Assembly (NCBI RefSeq): GCF_947301925.1
Contig: NZ_CAMYUE010000008.1
Location: 48,978 to 112,977, forward strand
DNA: 64,000 nt
Direction of reading: 5' to 3'
Origin: an uncultured Ruminococcus sp.
Lineage (GTDB): Bacteria > Bacillota > Clostridia > Oscillospirales > Ruminococcaceae
Below the pieces are notes generated by a model that was given only the letters and a program-made list of their open reading frames with translations, was not told the DNA's origin and did not search any database. The translations under genes were made by a program, and so were the position numbers. Positions 18,476 to 26,769 of this stretch are shown here, one piece after another (the first letter of the stretch is position 1; the number at the start of each line of letters is the position of its first letter).

Positions 18476-21130
18476 ATGAACAAATTAACAAGGGTTAAGT
18501 CAGCCGTTATCAGCGGCGCAATCGCACTGTCCTCTCTTGCTGCACCACTCTCGTCAGCGGTGTCTCCCTCTCTCTCAGCAACAGCGGCAGGCGGCGATAA
18601 CTATGCAAAGCTCCTTCAGTACTCCCTCTATCTCTATGACGCAAATATGTGCGGAAACAACTCTGACTGCGGTCTTTCATGGAGAGGCAACTGCCACATG
18701 AACGACGAAGTTGTCGGCGGTTTCCACGACGCAGGCGACCATGTAATGTTCGGCCAGCCTCAGGGCTATACAGCTTCTACACTGGGCTGGGCTTACTATG
18801 AGTTCAAGGACGCTTTTGTGGCTACAGGCCAGGACGCCCACCTCAAGGTCATTACAGACAGATTCGCTAAGTTCTTCCGCGATGCCACTGTCCTCAACGG
18901 CGGCACTGTTTCCAAGGTCCTCATCGAAAAGGGCGAGGGCGGCCAGGATCACAATTACTGGGGCGCTCCCGAGACACAGGGCGACAGAGGCCGTATGGTA
19001 TGGACTACAGGCGGCGCTGCAAACATCACTGCCGAGTATGCGGCAGCTCTCGCAGCAAACTATATAAACTTCGGCAACGACGAAGACCTTACATACGCTA
19101 AGGCTCTTTACAATTTCTCTAAGCAGAATACAGGAACATATTCGGTTTCTCCCTTCTATGTAAGCGGTGAAAGCGGCTCGGCAGACGAGCTCGCATGGGC
19201 AGCCGGCTGGCTGTACAAGGCTACAAAGGATCAGCAGTACCTCAACGATCTCAACAACGCCCCCGAGGGCTGGTGGGTACACTGCTGGGAGAACGTCGCA
19301 CTTGGCGCTGCTATCCTCAAGGCTGAGGAAACAGGCAACTGGAGCGCAGTTCACGAGATCGGCGGCGGCAACGAGTACAAGTTCTACGACGAGTGGGGCT
19401 CGGCAAGACACAATGCTACCGCTCAGCTGGCAACTCTCGTAGCAGCTAAGTACAATCACGGCGACGCAGGCTGGGCTAAGGGCCAGATGGAATACCTCAC
19501 AGGCGACAGAGCCTTTGCAAACGGTAAGAGCTACTGTCTCATCGTAGGCTTCAAGGACAACGCTTCCAAGAATCCTCACCACAGAGCTTCTTCACCTGAC
19601 GTAGGTGCAGAAGAGACGAACGACGGAATCCAGAACAAGAACCTGCTGGTAGGCGCTCTCTGCGGCGGTCCTACATCGGCAAACGGCGACGGATACCGCG
19701 ACGTTCGTTCAGACTATAAGGCAAACGAGGTTGCCTGTGACTATAACGCAGGTCTCGTCGGTGCAGCAGCAGGTCTTTACCACTTCTATAAGTCAGGCTC
19801 TATAGATTCAACTATCACAGGTGTTACAAAGATCTACAACGGTGGTTCTACAACACCTACACCCGGCACAACAACCACAACAACAGCACCTCCCTATAAC
19901 GTTACTACAACAACAACTACTCCTACTCCCGGCCCTTCAACTGGCGGCAAGACTCTCCTTCCCGCTGACATGAAGGTGGGCGTAGAGGACGGAACAGACG
20001 GTCCTATCAGCTTTGCCGAGTTCAGCCCCCAGGGCGCTAAGAAGGCTACACTTTACTTCAAGATAAATACCAGCGACACTCAGGCTTCCGGCGGCTTCGG
20101 CACATGGACAGGCAAGTGGGAGCAGGTAGAGTTTGAAAACGTAAAGGCTGATTCAAACAAGGAAGTAGTAGTTGATTACGACATTCCTTCAAATGTTGGC
20201 TCAACAGTTAAGGCTATGATCTGGTGGCCTCAGGGTGAGGGTGTTACTATCGAGAAGATCGTTCTCGACGGCGGCGGTTCTTCAACACCTTCAGTTACCA
20301 CCACCACAACAAGATACAATCCTCCCGCAACAACCACAACTACAACATCACCCACTCCCGGTCCTTCAACAGGCGGTAACGGTGTTTACAAGGTAGAGTT
20401 CAACAAGTCTCTCAAGTTCGACGACGCTGCCGACGACAAGATGATCGGCTTTGACTGGTCTGATTTCGATATTCCCAGCGGCGAGTACGCTACAAAGGTA
20501 GAGTTCAACATCTCCGCAAGCAGCAACATCGACAAGTGGGTAGGTAACTTCGGTTCTTCAACATCTGTTGCTCCCGATTACTGGTACATGGACGATGACG
20601 CTCAGCAGGATGTAACTATCAACAGCACCAAGGGAACTATCACATGGAAGATCCCCGAGAGCGCAGCAAAGACATTCTCTTACGGCTCCGGCGAGCTCAA
20701 GTTCGGTACATGGTGGACAAATGTTTCCTCATACAATATGGATTCTATCGTAGTTTATACAGCAAAGGGCGCAGCTGCAACAACAACTACAACAGCAAAG
20801 CCTGTTATAACAACTACAACTACCACAACAACAGCTCCTCCCTACAATCCTCCTGCAACTACAACAACTACAACAACACCTCCCAAAGCTGTAAAGTACG
20901 GTGATACAAACTGCGACGGACAGATCGAGCTGGCTGACGCTATCCTCATCATGCAGGCTCTGGCTAACCCCAACAAGTACGGCCTCTACGGTTCAGATCC
21001 CAAGCACCTCACAGAGCAGGGCAAGCTCAACGGCGACGTTGACAGACGTACCACAGGCCTGACCTCAAACGATGCACTTACTATACAGGAATACCTCCTG
21101 CACAGCATCTACACTCTCCCGATCGTATGA
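18476..21130 (+). CDS. Cellulosomal GH9 endoglucanase with two binding-type modules and dockerin
   Basis: 884 residues: signal peptide to about 37, GH9 domain at about 40-440 (DAGD at 85-88, PHHRASSP near 365, NEVACDYNAGL near 420 with the acid Glu). A Pro/Thr linker follows, then a beta-sandwich module at about 490-590 ending in MIWWPQGEG, a second linker and a second module at about 625-755 rich in Trp (IGFDWSDF, GTWWTNV). These look like carbohydrate-binding modules. The terminal dockerin is GDTNCDGQIELADAILIMQ with a second loop DVDRRTTGLTSNDA that carries an insertion. It lies 266 bases after the other GH9 gene and has its own -10 (TATAAT at 18421-18426), so the two enzymes may be separately controlled. 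Confidence 0.93.
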   Translation: MNKLTRVKSAVISGAIALSSLAAPLSSAVSPSLSATAAGGDNYAKLLQYSLYLYDANMCGNNSDCGLSWRGNCHMNDEVVGGFHDAGDHVMFGQPQGYTASTLGWAYYEFKDAFVATGQDAHLKVITDRFAKFFRDATVLNGGTVSKVLIEKGEGGQDHNYWGAPETQGDRGRMVWTTGGAANITAEYAAALAANYINFGNDEDLTYAKALYNFSKQNTGTYSVSPFYVSGESGSADELAWAAGWLYKATKDQQYLNDLNNAPEGWWVHCWENVALGAAILKAEETGNWSAVHEIGGGNEYKFYDEWGSARHNATAQLATLVAAKYNHGDAGWAKGQMEYLTGDRAFANGKSYCLIVGFKDNASKNPHHRASSPDVGAEETNDGIQNKNLLVGALCGGPTSANGDGYRDVRSDYKANEVACDYNAGLVGAAAGLYHFYKSGSIDSTITGVTKIYNGGSTTPTPGTTTTTTAPPYNVTTTTTTPTPGPSTGGKTLLPADMKVGVEDGTDGPISFAEFSPQGAKKATLYFKINTSDTQASGGFGTWTGKWEQVEFENVKADSNKEVVVDYDIPSNVGSTVKAMIWWPQGEGVTIEKIVLDGGGSSTPSVTTTTTRYNPPATTTTTTSPTPGPSTGGNGVYKVEFNKSLKFDDAADDKMIGFDWSDFDIPSGEYATKVEFNISASSNIDKWVGNFGSSTSVAPDYWYMDDDAQQDVTINSTKGTITWKIPESAAKTFSYGSGELKFGTWWTNVSSYNMDSIVVYTAKGAAATTTTTAKPVITTTTTTTTAPPYNPPATTTTTTTPPKAVKYGDTNCDGQIELADAILIMQALANPNKYGLYGSDPKHLTEQGKLNGDVDRRTTGLTSNDALTIQEYLLHSIYTLPIV

Positions 21131-21141
21131 TCGGATAATAC

Positions 21142-21173
21142 GAAGCAGCTCCAAAAGGAGCTGCTTCTTTTTT
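21142..21173 (+). terminator. Terminator of the second GH9 gene
   Basis: GAAGCAGCTCC AAAA GGAGCTGCTTC, perfect 11-bp stem, followed by T6. Confidence 0.93.
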
Positions 21174-21232
21174 ATTGTAGGATTTCAACAATTTTGTCCG
21201 CTTTTTTTGTCTGGCTTTTTCGGAAAAAACCC

Positions 21233-21261
21233 TTGCAAAACACTGCCGTCTGTGATATAAT
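21233..21261 (+). promoter_or_regulatory. Promoter of secG
   Basis: TTGCAA (21233-21238), 17-bp spacer, TATAAT (21256-21261) with extended -10 TGA. Confidence 0.8.
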
Positions 21262-21324
21262 ATTAAAGCTAATTGAAATATATCGGCTAATGCCGTAATC
21301 CATACTTTTCCGGAGGTAGTTTTT

Positions 21325-21582
21325 ATGTCAACTTTAGAGATCATCGGCGGTGTAGTTATACTCGTCCTCAGCCTTTTAACAATCGTTATCTGCCTTTCAC
21401 AGGAGCAGAAATCACAGGACAGCATGACAGCAGCTCTTACAGGTGCAAGCGCTGATTCCTTCTACGGCAAGAACGAGGGAAGAACAAAAGAGGCTATCCT
21501 CGCTAAGATCACAAGAGCTATGGCGATCATACTCTTCATCGCCGTACTTGCGGTAAACGTAGTACCGATCTTCACAAAGTAA
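21325..21582 (+). CDS. secG: Preprotein translocase subunit SecG
   Basis: 85 residues with two membrane helices (about 6-24 and 65-83) joined by a loop containing the family's GASADSFYGKNEGRTKE segment. It is a small part of the SecYEG channel that stabilises export by SecA. The secG-rnr order is common in Firmicutes. GGAGG precedes the ATG. Every signal-peptide protein in this window depends on this channel. Confidence 0.95.
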   Translation: MSTLEIIGGVVILVLSLLTIVICLSQEQKSQDSMTAALTGASADSFYGKNEGRTKEAILAKITRAMAIILFIAVLAVNVVPIFTK

Positions 21583-21593
21583 GAAAAAAAGCT

Positions 21594-21627
21594 GCCCTGT
21601 GACCTGAAGTCACGGGGCTTATTTTTT
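21594..21627 (+). terminator. Terminator between secG and rnr
   Basis: GCCC-GTGAC ... GTCAC-GGGC hairpin followed by TTATTTTTT. It may be leaky, as rnr starts 38 bases further on without an obvious promoter. Confidence 0.7.
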
Positions 21628-21664
21628 GCGCCGCGGCACTGCGGCATATCATCAAGGAGTAAAT

Positions 21665-23836
21665 ATGGCAGAAAAAAAGAAGAAACAGCCCGATAAAAAG
21701 GGAAAAGCTCCCGTTTCCACGGAGAGCTATAAAAACAAGATAGTCACCTTCCTGAAGGCCTACGGCAAGAAGTCCATGCCCCTAAGCGAGCTGGAATCCA
21801 AGTGCAGGACCAAGAAATCGGGAAGAGAGAACTTCACCGCAGCCTTCTCGGAGCTCCGCACAGAGGGCGTTGTCATGATGAAAAAGGGCATGAAGGCTGC
21901 ACTCTGCTCCCGTATGGGAGTATATGCGGGAGAGGTCACAAGGCTCAGCCGCACCTTCGGCTTTGCAATGACCGACGAGGGCGTTGAGTACTTCATTCCC
22001 GGAAAGTGTATGCTGGGCGCTATGCCCGGCGACAGGGTGCTCATCTCCCCTATCACATCACGTTCGGGAGAGCCCGAGGGCGAAGTGCTGGATATACTTG
22101 AATTCGGCAGCTCACAGCTGACAGGCCGTGTGGAATTCGAGGACGGCCGACCCTATCTGGTGCCCGATACCGCCTCACGCAACCATGTCATCATCGTCCG
22201 CGAAGAAAGCGTTCCCTTTGAAAACGGCGACAAGGTACTGGCAGAGATAGTCTACCGCGGCCGCCGTCACGCCGAGCACAAGGTAAAGATAACCCTGGTA
22301 TTCGGCAGCTCGGAATACGCGGCTTCCTCCGCAGCCTCGATACTTGTGACCCACGGCGCTCCCACGGCATTCCCCGAGGAGGTGCTGAAGGAGGCCCGCA
22401 AGATAGCCGAGGGCGGAGTGCAGGAATACTGCTTCAACAACCGCGAGGATCTTCGCGGAATGGATATATTCACCATTGACGGTGCGGAGTCCAAGGATCT
22501 TGACGACGCCGTATCCGTAGAGAAAACGCGGAAGGGCTACTGCCTCGGCGTCCATATCGCCGACGTATCCCACTACGTCAAGGGCAACAGCGCCCTGGAC
22601 AAGGAGGCTCTGCTCCGCGGTACAAGCATATACTACGCGGACAAGGTCATACCAATGCTTCCCAAGGAGCTTTCCAACGGAATATGCTCCCTCAACCCCG
22701 ACGAGGACAGGCTGACACTCTCGGCTTTCATGGAGCTGGACAAGGAGGGCAATATGCTGTCCTACCGCTTCTGCAAAAGCGTTATCCGCTCCCGCGTAAA
22801 GGGAGTATACTCCGAGATAAACCGCATACTCGAGGGCTCGGAGACAGAGGACATCGCCGCGAAATACGCAAAGGTTCGCAAGAATATAACGCTCATGAAC
22901 GAGCTGGCGGACAAGCTCATCGCAAAGAAGCAGCTCCGCCACGCTCCCGAGATAGAGACCACGGAAAGCAAGCTCCTCATCGGTGAGGACGGTATCTGCT
23001 ATGATGTACAGCCCCGTGAAAGAGGCAAGGCTGAGCGCATCATCGAGGAGTTCATGCTGACAGCCAATGAGGCTGCCGCAAAGCTGGCAAAGGACAGGAA
23101 GGTCCCCTTCGTTTACCGTATCCACGAGGCTCCTCCCGAGGCAAAGGCGGAGGCTCTCCACGAGCTGCTGCCCAAGTACGGCTTTGAGTGTCCTCATTTC
23201 AGCGAGTTCAAGCCTGCCCACGCGGCTAAGATACTGGACAGCGCAAGGGGCACGGACAAGTTTGAAGCCGTGAATATGCTGGTGCTCCGCTCTATGGCGA
23301 AGGCTAAATACTCCAACGAGCCCCTCGGTCACTTCGGACTGGTGCTGGAAGACTATGCACACTTCACCTCCCCTATCCGCCGATACCCCGACCTGGCTAT
23401 ACACCGCATAATCACCGATATTCTGGCAGGCTACAACAATGAGTGGCTCAGCAAGCGCTATGAAGCCTTTGCGCTGAACGCCTCAGAGCGCTCATCCGCG
23501 GCGGAGATACGGGCAGTCACTATCGAGCGCGAGTGCGAGGACTGCTACAAGGCTGAGTACATGAAAGCCCATATCGGCGAGAGCTTCACCGCAAAAATTT
23601 CGGGCGTTACCGAGTTCGGCTTCTACGCTGAGCTCCCCAATACGGTGGAGGGACTGGTCCATATAAGGACGCTCCCCGAGGGCGAGTATGACTACTCCGA
23701 GCCCGTTTCACTTACCGAAAAATTCAGCGGCGTTTCCTATACTCTCGGTCAGACCGTTCAGGTGGTCTGTGCAGCGGTAAACGTCAGCGACGGCACTATA
23801 GATTTCGTTCTCGACGACGAACAGGAGGATGACTGA
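21665..23836 (+). CDS. rnr: Ribonuclease R
   Basis: A 723-residue 3'-to-5' exoribonuclease that degrades structured RNA. Domains in order: Lys-rich N-terminus and winged helix (1-85), two cold-shock-like domains (about 90-240), RNB catalytic domain (about 260-590) with FTIDGAESKDLDDAVSV carrying the catalytic Asp cluster, and a C-terminal S1 domain (about 635-718). The usual Lys-rich tail after S1 is missing or very short; the protein ends DDEQEDD. The start at 21665 follows AAGGAG; the open frame upstream of it is not used. The stop overlaps the next ATG by one base. Confidence 0.95.
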   Translation: MAEKKKKQPDKKGKAPVSTESYKNKIVTFLKAYGKKSMPLSELESKCRTKKSGRENFTAAFSELRTEGVVMMKKGMKAALCSRMGVYAGEVTRLSRTFGFAMTDEGVEYFIPGKCMLGAMPGDRVLISPITSRSGEPEGEVLDILEFGSSQLTGRVEFEDGRPYLVPDTASRNHVIIVREESVPFENGDKVLAEIVYRGRRHAEHKVKITLVFGSSEYAASSAASILVTHGAPTAFPEEVLKEARKIAEGGVQEYCFNNREDLRGMDIFTIDGAESKDLDDAVSVEKTRKGYCLGVHIADVSHYVKGNSALDKEALLRGTSIYYADKVIPMLPKELSNGICSLNPDEDRLTLSAFMELDKEGNMLSYRFCKSVIRSRVKGVYSEINRILEGSETEDIAAKYAKVRKNITLMNELADKLIAKKQLRHAPEIETTESKLLIGEDGICYDVQPRERGKAERIIEEFMLTANEAAAKLAKDRKVPFVYRIHEAPPEAKAEALHELLPKYGFECPHFSEFKPAHAAKILDSARGTDKFEAVNMLVLRSMAKAKYSNEPLGHFGLVLEDYAHFTSPIRRYPDLAIHRIITDILAGYNNEWLSKRYEAFALNASERSSAAEIRAVTIERECEDCYKAEYMKAHIGESFTAKISGVTEFGFYAELPNTVEGLVHIRTLPEGEYDYSEPVSLTEKFSGVSYTLGQTVQVVCAAVNVSDGTIDFVLDDEQEDD

Positions 23837-24636
23837 TGAAAAAGCTCTTATCACTCATAGCAGCAGCGGCTGTGGCTGCGGGAGCTGTGTCATGCAGCGG
23901 CAAAAAGGCAGGAAGCTCCTCACAGACCGCTGAAAGTTCAGCTATCGAAGCAACCGACGCTTCCCAGCCCGTACCTACAGACCACTCCGAGGTCACCACG
24001 GCGGTCACAACCGCAACGACTACCGCGGCGGAAGCGACTACTGTCACCACCACCGCTGCCCAGCAGGCTACCCATCAGCCCGACCCTATGGGCGGCGACG
24101 CCTTTGAGTTCAACGATGACGGAGCTGTGGTATTTGAAAAGCCCGTTGAGGACTCCGACGACAGGACTCTCATAGCAGCTGCACAGGCACTTTACGAGTC
24201 CGCAGGCCATGTTCAGCTGAACTTCACCGTCGGCTGCCCCTTTAAGGTGGACTACACCAACTTCGTGGAAAACGATCTCGGCTGGCAGTTCTACCGCATC
24301 ACGGAAAGCGGCATAAGCAGCTTCAGCGACGTGGAGGACGCCTATTTCAAGGTGTTCAGCAGGCGCTATCCCTGCGATGAGCTGTCGGATCTTTACATCG
24401 AGAAGAACGGCGCGGTCTATGCCCTCTGCGGCAACCGCGGCAGCAATATCTATTACTCCTCATCGAAGGTAACGGGTATCAAGTCCCGCACCGCAGACGA
24501 GATAGTGTTCTCTGTGGACAGCTTCTATGACGGCAGCGACTTCGGAGAGGAGTCCTACACCCAGACCGACGATTTCTCCGTAGTTATCGAGGACGGAAAT
24601 GTATGGAAGGCAGGACAGTTCACGCTGCCTTATTAA
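23836..24636 (+). CDS. Lipoprotein, possibly IseA-like
   Basis: 266 residues with lipobox AGAVSC, a long Thr/Ala linker (to about 85) and an extracytoplasmic domain at about 115-266. That domain's layout (LYESAGHVQLNFTVGCPFKVDYTNF, Y-R rich middle, DDFSVVIEDGNVWKAGQFTLPY) recalls the IseA family of DL-endopeptidase inhibitors. This is a weak resemblance and the function is otherwise unknown. Its ATG overlaps the rnr stop (TGATG), so translation is coupled to rnr. No separate ribosome-binding site of note except AGGAGG 12 bases upstream. Confidence 0.65.
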   Translation: MKKLLSLIAAAAVAAGAVSCSGKKAGSSSQTAESSAIEATDASQPVPTDHSEVTTAVTTATTTAAEATTVTTTAAQQATHQPDPMGGDAFEFNDDGAVVFEKPVEDSDDRTLIAAAQALYESAGHVQLNFTVGCPFKVDYTNFVENDLGWQFYRITESGISSFSDVEDAYFKVFSRRYPCDELSDLYIEKNGAVYALCGNRGSNIYYSSSKVTGIKSRTADEIVFSVDSFYDGSDFGEESYTQTDDFSVVIEDGNVWKAGQFTLPY

Positions 24637-24654
24637 AAAGCGGCGGCAGCTATG

Positions 24655-24745
24655 AAGGGGATTCCAAAGGGACTGTGTTCCTTTGGTCGGAGCCACGAGG
24701 CAGACAGCCTCGTGCAGGGTCCAAGGGGCAGAGCCCCTTAGATCC
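24655..24745. repeat. Intergenic element with three successive hairpins
   Basis: Three adjacent inverted repeats: CCAAAGG/CCTTTGG (24664-24686), CACGAGGC/GCCTCGTG (24694-24714) and AAGGGGC/GCCCCTT (24723-24739). The layout and the GGGGCAGAGCCCC core resemble dispersed palindromic elements of ruminococcal genomes. Only this copy is in the window. Confidence 0.45.
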
Positions 24746-24765
24746 TCATCTGCTGCTATCATAAA

Positions 24766-24797
24766 AAGAAAACCGAAGCAATAAGCTTCGGTTTTTT
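24766..24797 (-). terminator. Shared terminator between converging genes
   Basis: AAAACCGAAGC AATA GCTTCGGTTTT hairpin with A and T tracts on either side, able to work for both converging transcripts. Confidence 0.85.
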
Positions 24798-24799
24798 GT

Positions 24800-26614
24800 T
24801 TATGCTTCGGTTTTTACTTCAACGCTGTCAAGTCTGCGGAAATATTCCTCCGCATACTCGCGGTACTCGTTCCTGAACTGCTCATCGTTCTCCTTGACAT
24901 CGTGGAGATAAGCGTGGAGATTGGTCTTCTCGTCAGTCTCGATAAGACAGCCCGCGATGTTGGAGCAGTGGTCGGAAATACGCTCCAGGTTGGTGAGTAC
25001 GTCCTGGAAGATATAGCCCAGCTCAACTGTACACTCGTCGTTCTGGAGACGACGGATATGCCTGTTCTTGAGCTCGGTGCTGAGGTTGTCCACCACTTCC
25101 TCAAGAGGCTCTACCTTATGGGCGATAGCAAGGTCATTCTTCATGTAGGAGTCGAAAGCCTTGTTGATATTCTCGCTGATAGCATCGGTGATGACGGTTA
25201 TCTCGTTTATGCACTCCTCAGAGAACATTATGCCCTTTTCGTGCATTTCCTGTGCCGACTCTACCAGGTTCACGGCGTGGTCGGAGATACGCTCAAAATT
25301 GCCCACGCAGTGCATCATCTTGGAAACGCTTCGGCTGTCCTTGCCGGTAACGCTTGCCTTGGCTATTTTAATGAGATAGCTGTTTATCTTGTCCTCAAAG
25401 CCGTCGATGATGTCCTCGTTCTCAATGACAAGGTCGCACTTGTCGCTGTCATAGTCAACCAGCAGCTTCAGTGCCATGTCGATGGTCTCTCTTGTGAGCT
25501 CTGCCATCTGTTCAGTTGCGGTAAGGCAGGTCTGGACAGCAACAGCAGGGGTCTTGAGCAGGATATCGTCCAGTCCTGTGAGAGTTCTTCTGGAGTCTAC
25601 CTTCTCCTCCTTGCCGTCTCTTACCACTATCTTTGAGAGCTTTACCAGCTGCTTTGTGAATGGCATGAACATTACTGTGGTTGCCACATTGAATATGGTG
25701 TGCATTACTGCAATGCCCACATAGCCTACTGTCTTGCTCATGATGCTCAGGTTCATGACATTCTGGAGTATCATGATTATGGGGAGAAGCACCAGTGTAC
25801 CGATTATCTTGATGATGATATGTGTCCAGGCAACGCGCTTTGCGTCCTTGCTTACGCCCACTGTTGACAGCAGGGCAGTCACACAGGTACCGATGTTACA
25901 GCCCATGATTATAGGCAGCGCCATGCCGTAGGTAAGTCCGCCTGTCTTTGAGAAGGCCTGAAGGATACCGATAGAGCCTGCGGAGCTCTGAATAATACCT
26001 GTGAATATGGTTCCTACAGCTACGCCCAGTACAGGGTTGTGGAAAGCTGTGAGTATCCTCTGGAAGTCGGGTGAATTGGCAAGGGGGTCTACCGAATCCG
26101 ACATGAAGGTCATACCCGTCATAAGCACCGCAAATCCCACAAGGATACGTCCTACGTCCTTTTTCTTGTTCTTTTTTGCGAACATGATAAGGATAACGCC
26201 TGCAAGAGCTATGAGAGGAGAGAACGAAACAGGCTTCAGCATTTTCAGTATAAAGCTGAGGATACCTCCGCTGCCGTTGTCCTCGATACCGTCAAGACAG
26301 AGTATCCACGCGGTAAAGGTGGTTCCGATATTTGAGCCGAAGCATACGCCGATGGTCTGTTCGAGAGTCATTATTCCCGAGTTTACGAAGCCCACCAGCA
26401 TGACCGTCATAGCTGATGACGACTGTATGGCTACAGTCACGCCCATACCGAGAAGTATAGCCTTGATCTTGTTCTCGGTCATTTTCTTCAGTGCGACCTC
26501 CAGCTTACCACCTGTAAGCTTTTCAAGTCCTGTTGACATTACCTTCATTCCGTAGAGGAAAAAAGCAAGTCCGCCCAGAAGGGTAAAGATGTTAAAAATA
26601 GAGAATTCTTCCAT
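24800..26614 (-). CDS. Na+/phosphate cotransporter (NptA/YjbB type) with C-terminal PhoU domain
   Basis: 604 residues. The N-terminal half holds about nine membrane helices with the two inverted Na/Pi-cotransporter repeats. GLEKLTGGKLE and the QSSSAMTV and QSSAGSIG motifs are the signature QSS sequences of each repeat. The C-terminal 220 residues are cytoplasmic helices of the PhoU type (ERISDHAVNLVESA and ERISDHCSNIAGC, two copies). It should move phosphate with sodium; the PhoU part may sense or regulate. It has its own promoter (26649-26676), and AGGAGA precedes the ATG. Confidence 0.92.
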   Translation of the reverse strand: MEEFSIFNIFTLLGGLAFFLYGMKVMSTGLEKLTGGKLEVALKKMTENKIKAILLGMGVTVAIQSSSAMTVMLVGFVNSGIMTLEQTIGVCFGSNIGTTFTAWILCLDGIEDNGSGGILSFILKMLKPVSFSPLIALAGVILIMFAKKNKKKDVGRILVGFAVLMTGMTFMSDSVDPLANSPDFQRILTAFHNPVLGVAVGTIFTGIIQSSAGSIGILQAFSKTGGLTYGMALPIIMGCNIGTCVTALLSTVGVSKDAKRVAWTHIIIKIIGTLVLLPIIMILQNVMNLSIMSKTVGYVGIAVMHTIFNVATTVMFMPFTKQLVKLSKIVVRDGKEEKVDSRRTLTGLDDILLKTPAVAVQTCLTATEQMAELTRETIDMALKLLVDYDSDKCDLVIENEDIIDGFEDKINSYLIKIAKASVTGKDSRSVSKMMHCVGNFERISDHAVNLVESAQEMHEKGIMFSEECINEITVITDAISENINKAFDSYMKNDLAIAHKVEPLEEVVDNLSTELKNRHIRRLQNDECTVELGYIFQDVLTNLERISDHCSNIAGCLIETDEKTNLHAYLHDVKENDEQFRNEYREYAEEYFRRLDSVEVKTEA

Positions 26615-26648
26615 GATCGTCTCCTGTTATAATTTATTTCCTATCTTT

Positions 26649-26676
26649 ATTATAATGAAAAGTACAGGCAAGTCAA
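26649..26676 (-). promoter_or_regulatory. Promoter of the Na/Pi cotransporter gene
   Basis: On the minus strand TTGACT (26671-26676), 16-bp spacer, TATAAT (26649-26654). Confidence 0.7.
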
Positions 26677-26729
26677 TGATTTCAGTGATTCTTTAACGCG
26701 GATTTAACATTCGCCCTGATGCGGAACGA

Positions 26730-26762
26730 TAAAAAAGTCCCGGCGCGTTATCACGTCGGGAC
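26730..26762 (-). terminator. Terminator of the Wzz-like gene
   Basis: GTCCCGACGTG / GCGCCGGGAC imperfect hairpin followed by T6 on the minus strand. Confidence 0.8.
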
Positions 26763-26769
26763 CTGAAGC

